The notes: generated by a model not told the origin, from the letters alone. 64,000 bases of DNA from Bryum argenteum (GCA_037043015.1 CM073321.1:22751001-22815000); one strand, 5' to 3'. Shown: positions 22,334-35,064, counted from the stretch's first letter. Numbers and translations are program-made.

Positions 22334-24814
22334 TGTCGTAACGTGCTTTCCCGATTCGTGCCCGGATAACCCTTTTTCGTGGTAAAAGAGGTTTCCCAAA
22401 CAAGAACCCGAGTATTCGTCCACGGAGATCCTGTGAAGTGCAAGGTCAACAATTTTCACCAGTTAGCAAACCCGGGTTTGTGCTATCCGGGTACTGTCCT
22501 ATCACCCCTATACCCTCTATCCTGTCCTGGAAAAAGCTGCCCGGACAGGAGAAGAGAGGGGGGTTTAGTCTTTGTGGTTTTGTTTAGCCTCTGTATTCAC
22601 CTCAGAGGGGTTTTCCCGCGTTTAGATAAGTGGGGGGATTAGACCACTTTTCCCGTTGATTAACGTGACCGGAAAGGTCACCGAGACTCTCTCTCTCTCC
22701 TTACCCTGTTAGGAACTTCCCTTATACCTCCCTCTACGCCCGGACTCTACACCCACGCGCATGTCACAAAGGTTGGTATCCGGTTCTCCTATGGTCCGGT
22801 TATCACAACTCACTACCCGGGTTAGTAGATCCCGGGTTACTGGACTGGGGGTGGTGCGACTGGCCCGGAGTTCACCGCTATCACCTACGGCCAATTCTGC
22901 CTATCTGGACTTCAGCAGATCCAGGGGGACTCAACCGATGGTGTTCTCGGGAGTCGGTTAAGCGACCGGAATCCCTTCCGAGCCGCTGTAATCCCAGACG
23001 CTACACGGACAGACCGGACTGCACCATAAGTGGCAAGTGCCGTTCGCTAGCCGCACTCCTCCCCTGTCAGCTTCTCTACCTCCCGTACTACTCTCCGTTC
23101 AAGGACGGAACCGCTCTCTCTCTTGCCCGGATAGCAAGGGTCCTCTGAACTCTGCAAACACCCCGACCCAGCAGACAAGACAGGAAAAGGAGAAGGACAC
23201 ACAATCAGACACACACGCACACACACGAGGGAGATGAGAAAGAGGCGTGCTTGCACTGGATTAGGGTATTGCAGAATCACAAAAAGACCCCGAGGAGGTA
23301 TCCTCCCCTCGGCTAAGTAGCAGATCCTCCCTGGCATCCCAGAAGAGGACAAAAATTCCTTGCCAGGGAATCTTTCTAAATCTATCCCTCTGTCAGCCTA
23401 GCGCCGTCATTCTCCTATCTGCAAATAAAAGTACTACTTCTAACCTAATCTCGATCCGGGATATCCGCCCACCGTTATCTCAGCCCTGATCGTCCTCCTC
23501 CATCCTGACGGTCACAGCGCCTCGGCAGTCTCGGAAGCGCCGTCTTCCTGCGCCCTCGGCCCGGGTTGGGAGGTGACCTCCTCCTCTTCGTTCCCTGTCT
23601 CTTGGAGCACTGGAGCGGTCCCTCCGCTCCCTAGAATCTCAGTATCCCCGGAAGGCATCGGGGCTGAGGTGTCCGGAAGTGCCTCTCCGATCTCCGGGAC
23701 ATCGATCAAGTCCTCGGGGATGAGGGGGGCGACCTCCGCGGTCAGCACCTTCTCTGGGAGGGCCTCGCCGTCAGAGGGCTCCGACGGATTGGTTAAACCC
23801 GGACAGCGAGGCATCTGTGGCTCCTCGGTTACCAGTCCGGGTGGCCGGGTATCGGCCTCCCCCTCCTATCCTGGTTGGATCGTGGCCTCTAGGGCAGGAA
23901 TAGGACTCCTATCCGCGGGGTCCACAGTCCGGTCCGGTGGAATGGGGGAGGGATTCCTTACCCGGGTATCCTCCTCCGCTACCCGGGAAACCTCCTCTTC
24001 GACTATCCGGGGAACCTCCTCCTCGATGGGGGTATGCCCTTGAGCTTGCCTCAAGACTCTCCGGTATGTCCTTGCTGAGGGGTGCAAAGTCCCTGTCTCC
24101 CTCGAGGTCTTCTCCGGGCTCAGGTTCGTGGGCAGGACCGGCTCCTCCATTGCCGCGGGGTCGGTGGGCTCTTCCTCCTCGGCCCTGGCATCCTCGGTCG
24201 CTTCGGGGTTGCCCTGGGTGCGGGTATCCTCTACAACTGCAAGGGGAGGTGCCTCCCCGGGAAAAGTCCGGGCCATCTCCCCGATGAGGCCTCTCATCTC
24301 CTGGAGAGCTCCTTCCATCCTTTCTGCAGCCTTCTTCATTCATGTACGCGCGCCCGGGTTGTCCCCGTCCGACCCGTTCGTGGCTACCGACCCGGCCGCT
24401 GCCTTCCCCGGTCTTCGACAACCGGCCGGGCCTCAACCGGTCGAGCCATACCCGGCTAGCCGTACCCGGTTGAGGTATACCCGGTTGAGGCAGCCCTTTC
24501 CCGGGTAGGAGTCAACCCGCGAAGAGCCGCTACGCGTTATCCGGGTCCGCAGCGGGCCGACTGGATACGACTAGGCAGGATCCTGGCTCGAGAACAGGAG
24601 ATACAAAGCAAAAGAAAATTCAAAAAGGTAGTGCTACCCTACCCTGTCCACTAAGCCTAAGGATGCTCCTGGGTGGGCAGGTTCCTGGCCGAGCTAACCT
24701 TACCCGGTCATTACCCGGGTAGGCCAGGATATGGGCGTTTATTTCTCCTAATTAGCTATTACTAACCGCTATCCGGACTCACTTGGGCAAAAAACGAGAA
24801 AATGAGGTTTGACA
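22334..24814 (-). mobile_element. F3-C solo LTR, 2481 bp, inside F2-1
   Basis: On the minus strand it starts TGTCAAACCTCA and ends GTTACGACA. The flanks are CATCG (22329-22333) and CATCC (24815-24819), a duplication with one mismatch. F2 3' non-coding sequence resumes on both sides. There is no internal domain, so it is a solo LTR. It contains an ORF and the U5-like motif. Confidence 0.87.
23512..24339 (-). pseudogene. F3-C LTR ORF, Glu/Pro-rich, one in-frame stop
   Basis: Open from ATG 24339 to 23512 in a single frame, with one TAG at 23866-23868 (about 275 codons). It starts with a short amphipathic, coiled-coil-like stretch (MKKAAERMEGALQEMRGLIG). The rest is low-complexity Glu/Pro/Thr-rich, like the C-terminal half of the F3-B ORF. 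No recognised domain. Confidence 0.55.
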
Positions 24815-25543
24815 CATCCTTCCACTTAGATAATGGCTAAGTCCTCAAAGGTGGCATTAGATAGGTCTAAGGTCCTTGGCACCCTAGAGTTTGCCTTCAA
24901 AGGACCTACAAAATCTAGACCTATCTACTTTGAGACTTACTTGGAATGCCCCCAATGGCCCCAAGTTGGCTCAACTAGCCTCTCATACTCACATGACTTA
25001 GGAATGAATTCAAGGCTAACCAATACTTTCTTGGTCGCAACACCAAGCCCTCTTTTAAGCACTTAGGCTCTCAAGTGGTGAACTTTGCTCGCCTAGGGAT
25101 AATGCTAAGTCCCGCCCGACCTAGCCTTTGCTTCACCCTACCGAGACATGGATGGCCAACCCATGCGTTGACAATGGTCAACCCGCAAAGGGCACTTTTA
25201 TGAGCCCGTGCCACTATCTTGCTCCCGCCCGAGCAAGTCCTAAGCTTGAGAGTCATGGGGATTCACCCACTCACAACTCCCAAGCCAAGGTCTCTGTTTT
25301 GCAGCATTCCAAGTATTGGCTTCGCGTATCCTTCAACCTCTTCTAACCAACCTAGCAATCCAACATGAGACTAGGACACATCTCACATTCAACATGCAAT
25401 CACGGAAACTTGCCATTCAATTTGCAACTTTATTATCAACCAAGTATTACAACATGTGCAATTTGCACCAAATACTAGACAAAACTTAGGCCAAGTGTAC
25501 ACAAGTGTGGTGATTCACCCCACTTCAAAGGTTGATGTCCTCA
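24815..25543 (-). other. F2-1 3' non-coding region
   Basis: Between the Pol stop and the F3-C insertion; 22211-22333 is its other end. It is homologous to 58960-59799 in F2-3. No gene seen. Confidence 0.8.
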
Positions 25544-28500
25544 TCAATATTTTCTCGGTGTCTTGGATCTCCGTTGGCTTTCATAGCTTTCCACCATCTC
25601 CTTTGCATTTGCCATGTACTTGGCCTCAACCCATGTTGCTTCCTTCTCATGGTACCCCCGCCACTTCACCAAGTATTCTTTGCCCTTCTTCTTGGTGTTC
25701 CGGCATTTCAAAATGCCTTCTACCTCAAACTCTAGGTGATCACCAACTAGTTCGGGTGGAGGCCGCAACACTTGCTTGCGTTCCGGCCTCACCTTATCTT
25801 CGTGATATGGCTTGAGCAATGACACATGGAAGGTGGGGTGAACCTTGATCTCCGGTGGTAAGTCCAACTTATAAACATCCTCAAACAACCGTTTTGCAAT
25901 GACAAATGGACCCGCATACTTTGCCATGAATTTGGGAGTCAAGTCATCCGGTAAGGTGAAGTTCTTCACATTCAACCACACCTTTTGGCCCTCCTCATAC
26001 TCCTCATGGCACCGCTCTTTGTTAACTTGTTTCACATACCTCTTTTGTGCCTTGTCTAAGTACCACTTGGTCTTCTCAAGTAGTTGCTCTCTCTTGGCCA
26101 CAAAGTCTTCAGCAACTTGGCTTCTTTCCAACTCCGATTGCAGTCCTTCCAAAGCTAGGTCGGCAGGCATAAGTGGCTCAACTCCATAAGCCACCTTGAA
26201 CAGCGATTGCCCCGTAGCTGAATGCCTTGATGCATTGTAGCTAACCTCCGCCAAACCCAAGTACTCACTCCAATCACTTTGGTCTGCACTCACATAGTTG
26301 CGAAGGTATTGATTCAAGACCCCATTCACCCGTTCCGTTTGCCCATCGGTTTGGGGGTGAAAAGCCGTACTAAATGTCAACTTTGTCTTCATCCTCCTAA
26401 ACAAGTGCCTCCAAAATGCACTTGTAAACTTGGGGTCTCTATCGGATACAATCACCTTTGGCAATCCATGGTGCCGCCACCAAACGTTGAAAAAGAGCAC
26501 CGCGATTTCAAAGGCGGTCGCCGTCCCTTTTGTTGGCTCCATCCTTGCCAACTTACTAAACCTATCAACCACCACAAAGATGGCGTCACTCCCTCGTGAC
26601 TCCGGAAGGTTTGTAATGAAATCCATAGAGACACACTCCCATGGACCATCCGGGATAGGCAAAGGCCTTAACAAACCCACTTGCTTTCGGTATGACGCCC
26701 GGTTGGCTTGACAAGTGATACAAGTTTTCACATAATGGGCAATATCTTCCTTCATCCCGGGCCAATAGAACCTCTTTGAAACCGAGCATATGGTGGATTT
26801 CTCCCCCCTATGCCCGGCCAAGGGGTTGTCATGCTCCTCCTTGAGCACACTTAACCTCAACTTGCCCTTTGGAACATACACCCTATTTTGCTTGAACTTG
26901 ATCATACCTTGGTGAAGCCGGATACCTTTGGGCTTCTTGCCACACCTAAGTTCATCTAAGAACTTTTGAGCCTCGGGGTCTTTCATATATGCCTCCCTTA
27001 TCCGCTTTGCCAAATCACCTTCTCCCGCATACATCACTCTCAAGACTTGCGTGGTGCTTGGCCTATGTTCATCCTTCCGGCTTAGTGCGTCCGGCACCAC
27101 GTTCTCCCGGCCCGGCTTGTGGATCAACTCCACATTCATAAGCACTAAGGTATCATACCACCTGAATTGCTTTGGTGTGACTTTGGCTTGTGTCTCAAAG
27201 TACTTCAATGAAACATTATCGGTGAATACCTTGGTCTTGTGGAGACCAAGGTAATGTTGCTATGTCTCCAAACAATGCACCACGGCAAACATCTCCTTTT
27301 CATGCGTTGGCCAATTGATTTGAGTGCCATCCAATTTCTTGCTCTCAAATGCAATTGGCCTTCCTTCTTGCATGAGCACTCCCCCGATGGCAAAGTCACT
27401 TGCATCGGTATGCACCTCAAAAGGCTTCTCAAACTCGGGGAACTTCAATACCGGCGGGGAGGAGAGTTTCTCCTTGAGTTCTTGAAAGGCTTGCTCACAT
27501 GACTCGGTCCACTCCAAGGTCAAGTTCTTCTTAAGCAAATCGGACATGGGCTTAGCAATCTTGGAGAAGTTCTTTATGAACCTCCTATAATAATTAGCCA
27601 ACCCAAGAAATGACCTCGGTCCTTTTTGTGAAGTAGGTCGGCTCCACTTCTTGATTGCTTCTACCTTCTTGTGGTCCGGTTTGACACCTTGCCCCGTCAT
27701 AATGTGTCCCAAGAACTCAATCTCTTGCAAGCCAAACTCACTTTTCTCCCCATTTGCATACAATTTATTGTCCCTAAGTTTTTGAAGAACAATTGCAAGG
27801 TGTTGTGCATGCTCTTCCTCGGTTTCGGAGAACACCAATATGTCATCAATGTAGACAATGACAAACACATCCATCTCTTAATGGAACACCGTATTCATAA
27901 GGGTTGTGAACGTTGATGGGCGTTGCACAACCCAAAAGGCATCACCAAAAACTCATAAGACCCATATCTAGTCCTACAAGCGGTTTTCTCTACATCCTCG
28001 GCCGCAATCAAGATTTGGTAATATCCCGACTTCAAGTCGATCTGGCTAAAATACTTGGCCCCCGCCAACCGGTCAAAGAGATCATCAATTCGAGGCAAAG
28101 GGTAGTTGTTTTTGATAGTGATCTTATTGAGCGCCCGGTAATCCACGCACATGCGTAGTTTCCCTCCTTTCTTGTCCACAAACAAGACCGGTGCTCCATA
28201 AGGTGACTTGCTTTGGCGGATATATCCCTTTGCCAAAAGCTCATTGAGTTGTTTCTTCAACTCTACCAACTCCCTTTGGTTCATCCGGTAAGGTGCCTTG
28301 GATGGCGGTGCCGCTCCCGGCACCAACTCGATCTTGTGATCAACCTCTCTTCGTGGCGGTAACTCATCCGGCAACTCCTCCGTGAGAACATCACCAAAGC
28401 CTTGGATGACCTCCCGAATACACTTGGGAGGTGTTGAGTTAGAAGTACGCTTATTCCCTTCAACTCCCAAATCGGTCCTTAGCATTATCAAGAACCGGGT

Positions 28501-30107
28501 TTCCTCTAACTCCTCTAAGTTCACCAAGTTGATCCTACTTCCCAACATGTTGGGTGCCTTGGTGAACTCCAACTCAATCTCCTTGCTTTCGGGGTTGGCA
28601 ACCACACTCAATGGCCGCCTCCTTATATCCACCCCATAGGTGTCAAAGAAAGTATTACCCAAGATGATATCAATCCCATCCATCTCACAAACCGTGAAGT
28701 TTTCCACAAAGGTGAAGTTTTGACACTTCACTTCTACTCCCGTAGCTACAAGGCATGTTTGGTGAGGCTTGCCTTTTGCAAACCTCACTTGGATGGGCTT
28801 GCTTGCCTTGCTCAAATGCAAGCCCATCCTCTTCGCAGCTTCCGGACTTATGAACGAGTGGGTTGCCCCTGTATCCAACAGAAAGCAATTGTCACTTTTA
28901 CCAACAACTCCTTTTAGGAACAACAAGCCACCACCTAACTTGGAGCAACTTGCTCTTGCAATGAAACCCCCTTCCATTAGGTGACTTGTAACAAGGATTT
29001 TCCTATTTTCCAAACTCACCTTTGGTTTGGAGCAATCCTTTGCCATGTGACCCTTTTCTCCACAATTGTAACAAGTTATGTGACTTGTCTCCTTCTTGGA
29101 CTTGTCCCCACTTTTGGTTTTGTCCTTGGCAAACTTGTCCTTCCCATCCTTGGAAGGCCCACCCTCACCGCCTTTATGCTTTTGCCAACCATGTTTCTTG
29201 TGTTGGCGCTTTGACTGCGACTTGCCTTGCTCCCCGGTGGAAGTCCCTTCTTTAGAAGTCTTCCGGTGACCTTCATCATCACCAATTCTTTCTGCCAACT
29301 TGAGTAACTCGGCACAAGTTTAAGCGACTTTGGCATCCTAAATAATGCCCGCTCCGCCCAACCTTGGAGTCCATTGAAGAAAATGACCTTTTTGGCCAAT
29401 TCATCTAACTTCGGGAGCACATTTGAATGTGCATTGAAATCCCTCACATAGGCATGAAGGGTGCCCGTTTGCTTCAATCGCACAAGGGCCATGCCATCCC
29501 GAATGTCTTGGTACTCCGGGGTGAAGCGCTCACTTAGGATCTCCTTGAAACCGGTCCAAGTTAAGTTGCTCACTACTCCCGCATTTTCATCCCGGAAACG
29601 AGTCCACCACAAAAGAGCATGCTCTTTCAAGAAGGTCACGGCAATGGTGATCTTGTCCTCTTCACGAGCTCTTTGGGCCTCAAAGTAGAGCTCAAGTTCC
29701 ACAATGAAGTCCTTGACCTTGTTTGCCTTGCCCAATCCCGTGAAGGAAGAGGGCAAGTTAGTCTTGCACAACTTGCGGGAAGAAGGGCTTGATGCCCTCC
29801 CCTTGAGCTCCTTGATCTCTTTTTGCATGACTTGAAGAGTTTTGACAAGCTCATTGAACATTTCATCTCGTGCCTTCCGCTTGTAGCCTCGTTTCCCGGG
29901 AACGGGACTTGAGGGAACTTCTTCCTCATCATGGTGAGTGTCCTCCTCACCACTAGCAACTTCCCTTGGGTCCCCTTGCTCCTCTTGAATTTCCTCCCGC
30001 TCTTCCGAGACATCTTGAGAAAACTCCTCATTAGGGGCATCCCCGGCCTCAAGGGCTTGACTACGTGTGTTCGGGCCACGTCGCGAGCTTCCGGCCCCTC
30101 GTGCCAT
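25544..30107 (-). pseudogene. gag-pol: F2-1 gag-pol, nearly complete, four lesions
   Basis: Start ATG at 30105-30107, 32 bp after the primer site. Gag is open to about 29320, then a frame change. One frame then runs 29298-27895: CCHC knuckle [14 protein letters not shown], protease [10 protein letters not shown], and RT up to MPFGLCN. A shift at about 27910 breaks RT; 27874-27260 has [11 protein letters not shown] and the RNase H start ([11 protein letters not shown]). A Trp-to-stop change (CLET-stop) at 27260 precedes an open frame 27208-25544. That frame has RNase H end, integrase (HRGEKST, CITCQANR, DFITNLPES, VSDRDPKF, TERVNG), GPY/F and chromodomain (EYLVKWRGYHEKEATWV). Repair of few sites would be needed for coding capacity, so this lineage was recently active. 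Confidence 0.9.
28869..29019 (-). other. Putative 151-nt intron between zinc knuckle and protease (retained)
   Basis: Minus strand: CCAAAG|GTGAGT ... GGATACAG|GGGCAACC. It has a consensus donor and an AG acceptor preceded by a T-rich stretch. F2-2 and F2-3 lack exactly this interval. Splicing shifts the frame (151 = 3n+1) and gives Gag a tail KGQPTRS then stop. Unspliced RNA reads through the DTG protease site into pol. Confidence 0.65.
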
Positions 30108-30139
30108 CCTACTCTTGATTGGATCCCGTAACGTAGCCT

Positions 30140-30151
30140 GCTCTGATACCA
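30140..30151 (-). other. Primer binding site of F2-1
   Basis: The minus strand reads TGGTATCAGAGC two bases after the 5' LTR end. Confidence 0.9.
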
Positions 30152-30153
30152 AG

Positions 30154-31464
30154 TGTCGCGGCCCTAATTATTCCCACTCTTTTTCTTCAAGTAAGCCTTA
30201 CTTGGTAGCGGAATCACGACTTACTTTATTGGTAGCAACCGGCCACAACTTAGCTAACACTGCACATGCCAAGCACACACAATGTTAGCACCATTTCTAG
30301 TCAAGGTGTCCAACCCACCTTGACTCCCCCAACTCATTACCCGGAACCCGTAAACCGGAACTCCCACAAAACACATGGGCATGCCACTTGGTGGCACGGG
30401 GCGGCCTTCCACACATGTCCAAGCTCCCAAGGGTGGCACTACTCACCCCCGGAGCTAACCGCCCTTGCATATTGTCCAACTCACCACTAGTCCCCTTCCA
30501 TTCATGTCTTCGGGACATTACCGGAAACCGGTACTACTTTTCACCGGGACTAGTTTGGAGCGGGACACTTTTCCAACCCAATGTTTCGGGATGCACACCA
30601 CAAGCATCCCATAGTGCCCAAGGTGCGGGAGTGAGGCTCCATCCCAAGCCTCACCCCTTAGAGCCACCCCGGCTCTCCTCGGCACCATGTGGAAGTGAGG
30701 AGGGAGACCACCCCTCCTCATAGTACTCTCTAGAGTCTTCGGTAGGCCCCCCCCTCTTGTGTTGAGGGGCCTTCCGTGACACACTTTTGTTTTGGAAGAC
30801 CACCCGTTTTTGCCTTAGCCTCAAAAACGGGCCGTATCTTCTTCTCGGGCTAACTTGTAGCATAGTTATCCAAATGGGACGTGCGAGCCCATTTTCGACA
30901 TCTACTCTTTGAGTAGATGTCGATAGACTCCTCACTTGTCCCAATCGGAGCTTCTATGTGGGAGCTATGCTCCTCTGAACATTTGGGAGTCCCGGGAGGC
31001 AGCAGTCCCGGAGTCCCGAAGTCCCGATGCTTTGGAGAGCCATATCTCCCAAAGCATTGCTTTGCTCCTCACGAGCCTTAGCATTTTGGAAAGCTCTTGT
31101 CTAGAGCTTTCCAAAGACATGCAACATGCCGCCATCCAAGAAGGACGACATTTTGAGTCCCGAAAGGTAACACTCCCAAGTCCCGGAGTGTCCCGGAACG
31201 CGCTCCAACTTTGGAGAGTCATATCTCATGACTCACAACTCCAAATCGCGCGTTCTTTGGACCTATGGGTGCGTGCTTAAACAAGGTTTCCAACCATGTA
31301 AAGCACACCACCAAGTTCGTCCCGAGCACGACGCCATTGCGTGCTGTTTGCTCGGGACTCCCCTTGGTCACTTCACCTTGTCTCTTGCCAAGCCCGGGAC
31401 GTCACTCCCGGGGTCCTCTTGGCTCACCACGGTGTTCGGGCATCCTTTTGAAAGGGATGTGACA
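30154..31464 (-). repeat. F2-1 5' LTR (1311 bp)
   Basis: Partner of 20887-22197, with the same length and the same hairpin. It is followed by the TSD copy ATCGT. Confidence 0.95.
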
Positions 31465-33762
31465 ATCGTTGAGGAAGTGAAGTCCACGATCACTCACCAG
31501 CTCCAGCGGTGCTCCAAAACGCATCATGATGTTTTCAAAGAGAAACTGTGCGGCCGTCCTGGCGTCATTCCGTCCTGTTGCTTTTGCCTCCACCCATTTG
31601 GTTGCGTAGTCCGTGGCCAGAATGATATACCTCCGTTGCCGAACGGTGACCGGACTAATGGGGCCGATGAAGTCAATGCCCCACTTCTCAAATGGCGCCA
31701 GCGGTATGATTGTTGTTAGCGGCCAGTGATTTTTGAATGAGGGTGCACCCGTACGCTGGCACTGGTCGCAGCAGGATACATACTTCTTTACATCCCGTAC
31801 TAATCTTGGCCACCAGTATCCGGCCTGGCTGATCCGGCCTATGGTTGATACTGCTGCTAAGTGTCCCTCGGACGGTCCTCAATGCAGCTCTCGAATCACC
31901 TTCTTTCTGTCGTTGCTCTCGACGCAGCGCCTCAGCACTTCATCTGCACCCATTTTGAACAACACTCCATCTATCATGGTGAAAGGTGCCATTTGATGCA
32001 CAAACACGCTTTTCTCCTCTCTTGTCATTCCGTCCGGGTACTTCTGTTGCGTTAGGAATTCAATTGTTTGCTGGAAGTCGGACGGGTGCTCGTCCCGTAC
32101 GCTGTGTACGTTTACCGATCCGTCCTCCAAGAACTCGTCTGGGAACTCTGCTCGGAGGTCGGAAACTGCTTCCTTGCCTCGCTGTCTGGAGAGGAAGTCG
32201 GCATTAACGTTGGCCTTGCCGGCTTTCACCTTGACCTCGTAGTCGAATTCCTGGAGGAAGAGAATCCACCTTGCAATCCGTCCTGACAAATCCGGCTTGT
32301 TGACCAAGTATTTCAACGAGTCATGGTCAGTATGGAAGATCACATGGTACCCAAGCAGGTAATGCCTGAATTTCTTGCAAGCATACACTACGGCCAAAGC
32401 TTCACGCTCTGTAGTAGTATACTTACGCTCGGCCGGACTCATCTGCCGGCTTGCATAGTAGATCGGATACTCCTTCTTATCTTCTCCGGCCTGCCATAGA
32501 ATCGCCCCAACACACCAGCGGGATGCATCAAGCGTGACATGGAATGGTTTGTTCCAGTCCGGAGTTGAGAGGACGGGTGCTGAAGTGAGCTTGAGCTTAA
32601 GTTTTTCGAAGGCGTCCTGCCGGACGTCCGTCCAGATGAACTCCGTCTCCTTCTTCAGCAGCTCTGTGAGAGGTGTTGCCGATTCTTGCGTAGCTATGTA
32701 TGAAGCGCCTGTAGTACCCCACACATCCCAAGAATCCACGTACTTCCTTTACGGTCGTAGGTGCCACTAGCGCGAGTATTGCTCTGACCTTGTCAATGTC
32801 CACTTGGATTCCGTCCTGGCTGACCACATGTCCAAGTAACAGGCCGGATAGCATTCCGAAGAAACACTTACCCGGATGTAGCTTCAGCCCTGTTTCTCTG
32901 CATCTCTGGAACGCCCTCCGTAGGTAGCTGAGGTGATCCGTCCTTGAGCTGAAGACGGCAAAGTCGTCTATGAACACCTCTAGAAAGTGTCGAAGAAAGT
33001 CTCTGAAGATGTCCATCATGAGGCGCTGAAACGTCCCTGGTGCATTGCATAACCCAAATGGCATGCGATTGAATGCAAACGTCCCCCACTCCGTCGTGAA
33101 CGTTGTTTTCAGCTGATCCTCCTTCCTGATTACGACCTGGTTGTACCCTGAAAATCCGTCTAGGAAGTTGTAGTATTCCCGTCCTGCTACATGATCCAAG
33201 ACGCTGTCCGTGAACGGGATCGGGAAGTGGTCCTTCTTTGTTGCTGCGTTTAACTTCCGGAAGTCCTGGCACACCCGGATTTTAACCTTTCCGTCCGCCC
33301 CGACCTTCTTCGGCACCACTACAATTGGTGACACCCACTCCGAGTTGTCAACCGGATAAATGAATCCGGCCTCGAGGAGTTTGTCAATCTCGTCCTTCAC
33401 CATGAGTGAGTATTTCGGATTTAGCCGGTACTGCCTCTGCCTCACCGGAGTTGCTCCGTCCTCGAGATCTATTCGAAGCTCTCCCAACCAGGCCGGAATT
33501 CCCCTGAGGTCGGATGGCGCCCAAGCGAACACGTCCTGGTACTCCCTCAATGTTTCTATGTACGCAGTCCTTTCCTCTTCCGTCATTGACTTGCCCAAAA
33601 AGAAGAATTTCCCCTCCGTCACCTCCGTCATCTCGTAATCATTCGGGTTTACAATGGATTTTACCTTATCCACTGCTGCCTCTTCTGGATCTGGAAGCAG
33701 GTCGGACCATTTCCGTCCTACTTTGCCAATGCTCAACCCAACTGGTGGTAGAAGGCCGTCCG
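31465..33762 (-). pseudogene. pol: F3-A RT, RNase H and integrase N-terminal half
   Basis: The minus-strand frame 33736-32597 covers [47 protein letters not shown] and YYRRFIHSYA. After a shift near 32700, 32739-31879 carries RNase H (VTLDASRWCVGAILW; TTTEREALAVVY; HTDHDSLKYL; NADFLSR). A nonsense codon at 31879 precedes the integrase finger (GYWWPRL, CDQCQRTG), GIDFIGP and VSDRGLHFLN. F2-1 is inserted immediately after. The upstream protease and gag are absent, cut at 33762 by F1-3. Confidence 0.87.
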
Positions 33763-35051
33763 TGTCGCAACCCTTGCTAGCTCACCTTGGCTTACACCAA
33801 CTTTTTCCCAACTCTAGCAAGTGTCACGAGCGCTAACTCTGCACATCCCCCACATGCACAAAGTTAGCTCTCCATACCAACCACCAAGCTCACCGCTTGG
33901 TTATGAATCCCTCCTACTCATGCAACCGGGACTCAACCCCTTCGTAGGTAGCCAATGGTTAGGTGCGGACTTCCACTTATGTCCAAGGCCCAACTTGGTG
34001 GCACTCCCATACCACGCGGCCTAACCGCACTTGGTGGTGTCTCCTCACCACCGCCCATGACCACCATGGTGACCCCAAGGCCACCAAGTAATCACAACGC
34101 CGGCGGTGAGACACCACCCCACATCGGTAGCACTCATGGTCCTCATTTTGCCTATATGAGTCCCCGTGGTGAAGCCCCAACACTAGCTCCCCACCGGGAC
34201 TCACCTTGTCCTTATGAGCCACCGTGGTGAAGCCCCAACACTAGCTCCACCCACCGTGCCTCATTTTGCACTTTGAGTCCCCATGGTGGAGCCCCAACAC
34301 TAGCTCCACCCATTGGGACTCACCTTGGCTTGGGAGTCCCCATGGTGAGGCCCCAACACTAGCCACACCACTGGGACTCCCACCTTGGTCACCACCAAGG
34401 CACCATGGGAGTGGGGAGGAGACCAGCCCTCCCCATAGTATACTCTGTGGGATTCGGCAGCCCCTGGTCCTAGGTGAAGGGCTGGACCCTCACACCTCTT
34501 AGTTTTGGAAGACCACCCAATCTCCCAATGCCTTAGCCGCTGGAAGGCCCGGAGACTTCCCGAACCTTCCAGGGCTCGTATCTACCTCGTCCCGCATCCA
34601 AACGCGACGAGCGACCACTCTATCGACATCTACTCGTCAAGCAGATGCCGATAGACACCTTACTTGCCTCATTTCGACAAGTATTGAGGGAGTTATGCCC
34701 CTCTGAAGATTCGGGAGTCCCGGGCCAGCTTCCCAGTCCAGCACTGTCCCTGGACAGCACTCCCTTTAGTCCCACAATCTTCCAACTCCCATAACTTTTA
34801 GCTCACACCTCCAAATGAGGTGCTCCTTAGCATCCCGGAATCGTGGCAACATGAGCTTCCATAATCTCATGTCCATTCCGTCGTGGCTCCTAGTCTCCGT
34901 GGGTGAGAGGCGTCTCCAACGCCCGGGGTCCTCTCCACACTAGGCCCACTTAGGTTCCCTTCACCTTGGCACCCCAAGGCCCGGGCGTCACTCCGGTGTC
35001 CCCCTTGGGCCCTTGGTGTTGCGGGCACTCCTCAAGGAGAGGTGCGCGACA
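33763..35051 (-). repeat. F1-3 3' LTR (1289 bp)
   Basis: Complete reversed F1 LTR, TGTCGC to GCGACA, with tandem repeats and hairpin. Confidence 0.95.
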
Positions 35052-35064
35052 CTCACCCCCACCT
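35052..35064 (-). other. Polypurine tract of F1-3
   Basis: The reverse complement reads AGGTGGGGGTGAG. Confidence 0.85.

Larger units (their letters stand above)
20887..31464 (-). mobile_element. F2-1: full F2a chromovirus with TSD ATCGT
   Basis: A minus-strand element with two 1311-bp LTRs, primer site, gag-pol and polypurine tract. ATCGT is duplicated at 20882-20886 and 31465-31469. It sits inside the F3-A integrase between the second and third catalytic residues. About 8.1 kb once the F3-C solo LTR is removed. The two LTRs differ at only about seven positions that I can see, so it is fairly young. It is the best-preserved F2 copy and retains the 151-nt intron-like interval. Confidence 0.95.
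8625..33762 (-). mobile_element. F3-A: oldest element, host of the nest (discontinuous)
   Basis: A minus-strand Ty3/gypsy element without a chromodomain. Its pieces are 8625-8776 and 19322-20174 (3' LTR), 20175-20886 (polypurine tract and integrase end) and 31465-33762 (RT, RNase H, integrase start). Removing the three insertions and one copy of each TSD makes the reading frames continuous at each join, which confirms one original element. Its gag and 5' LTR are missing; F1-3 cuts it at 33762. Clade is uncertain. The RT signature FIDDFAVFS and the lack of a chromodomain suggest a Tat/Athila-like lineage. Confidence 0.85.
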
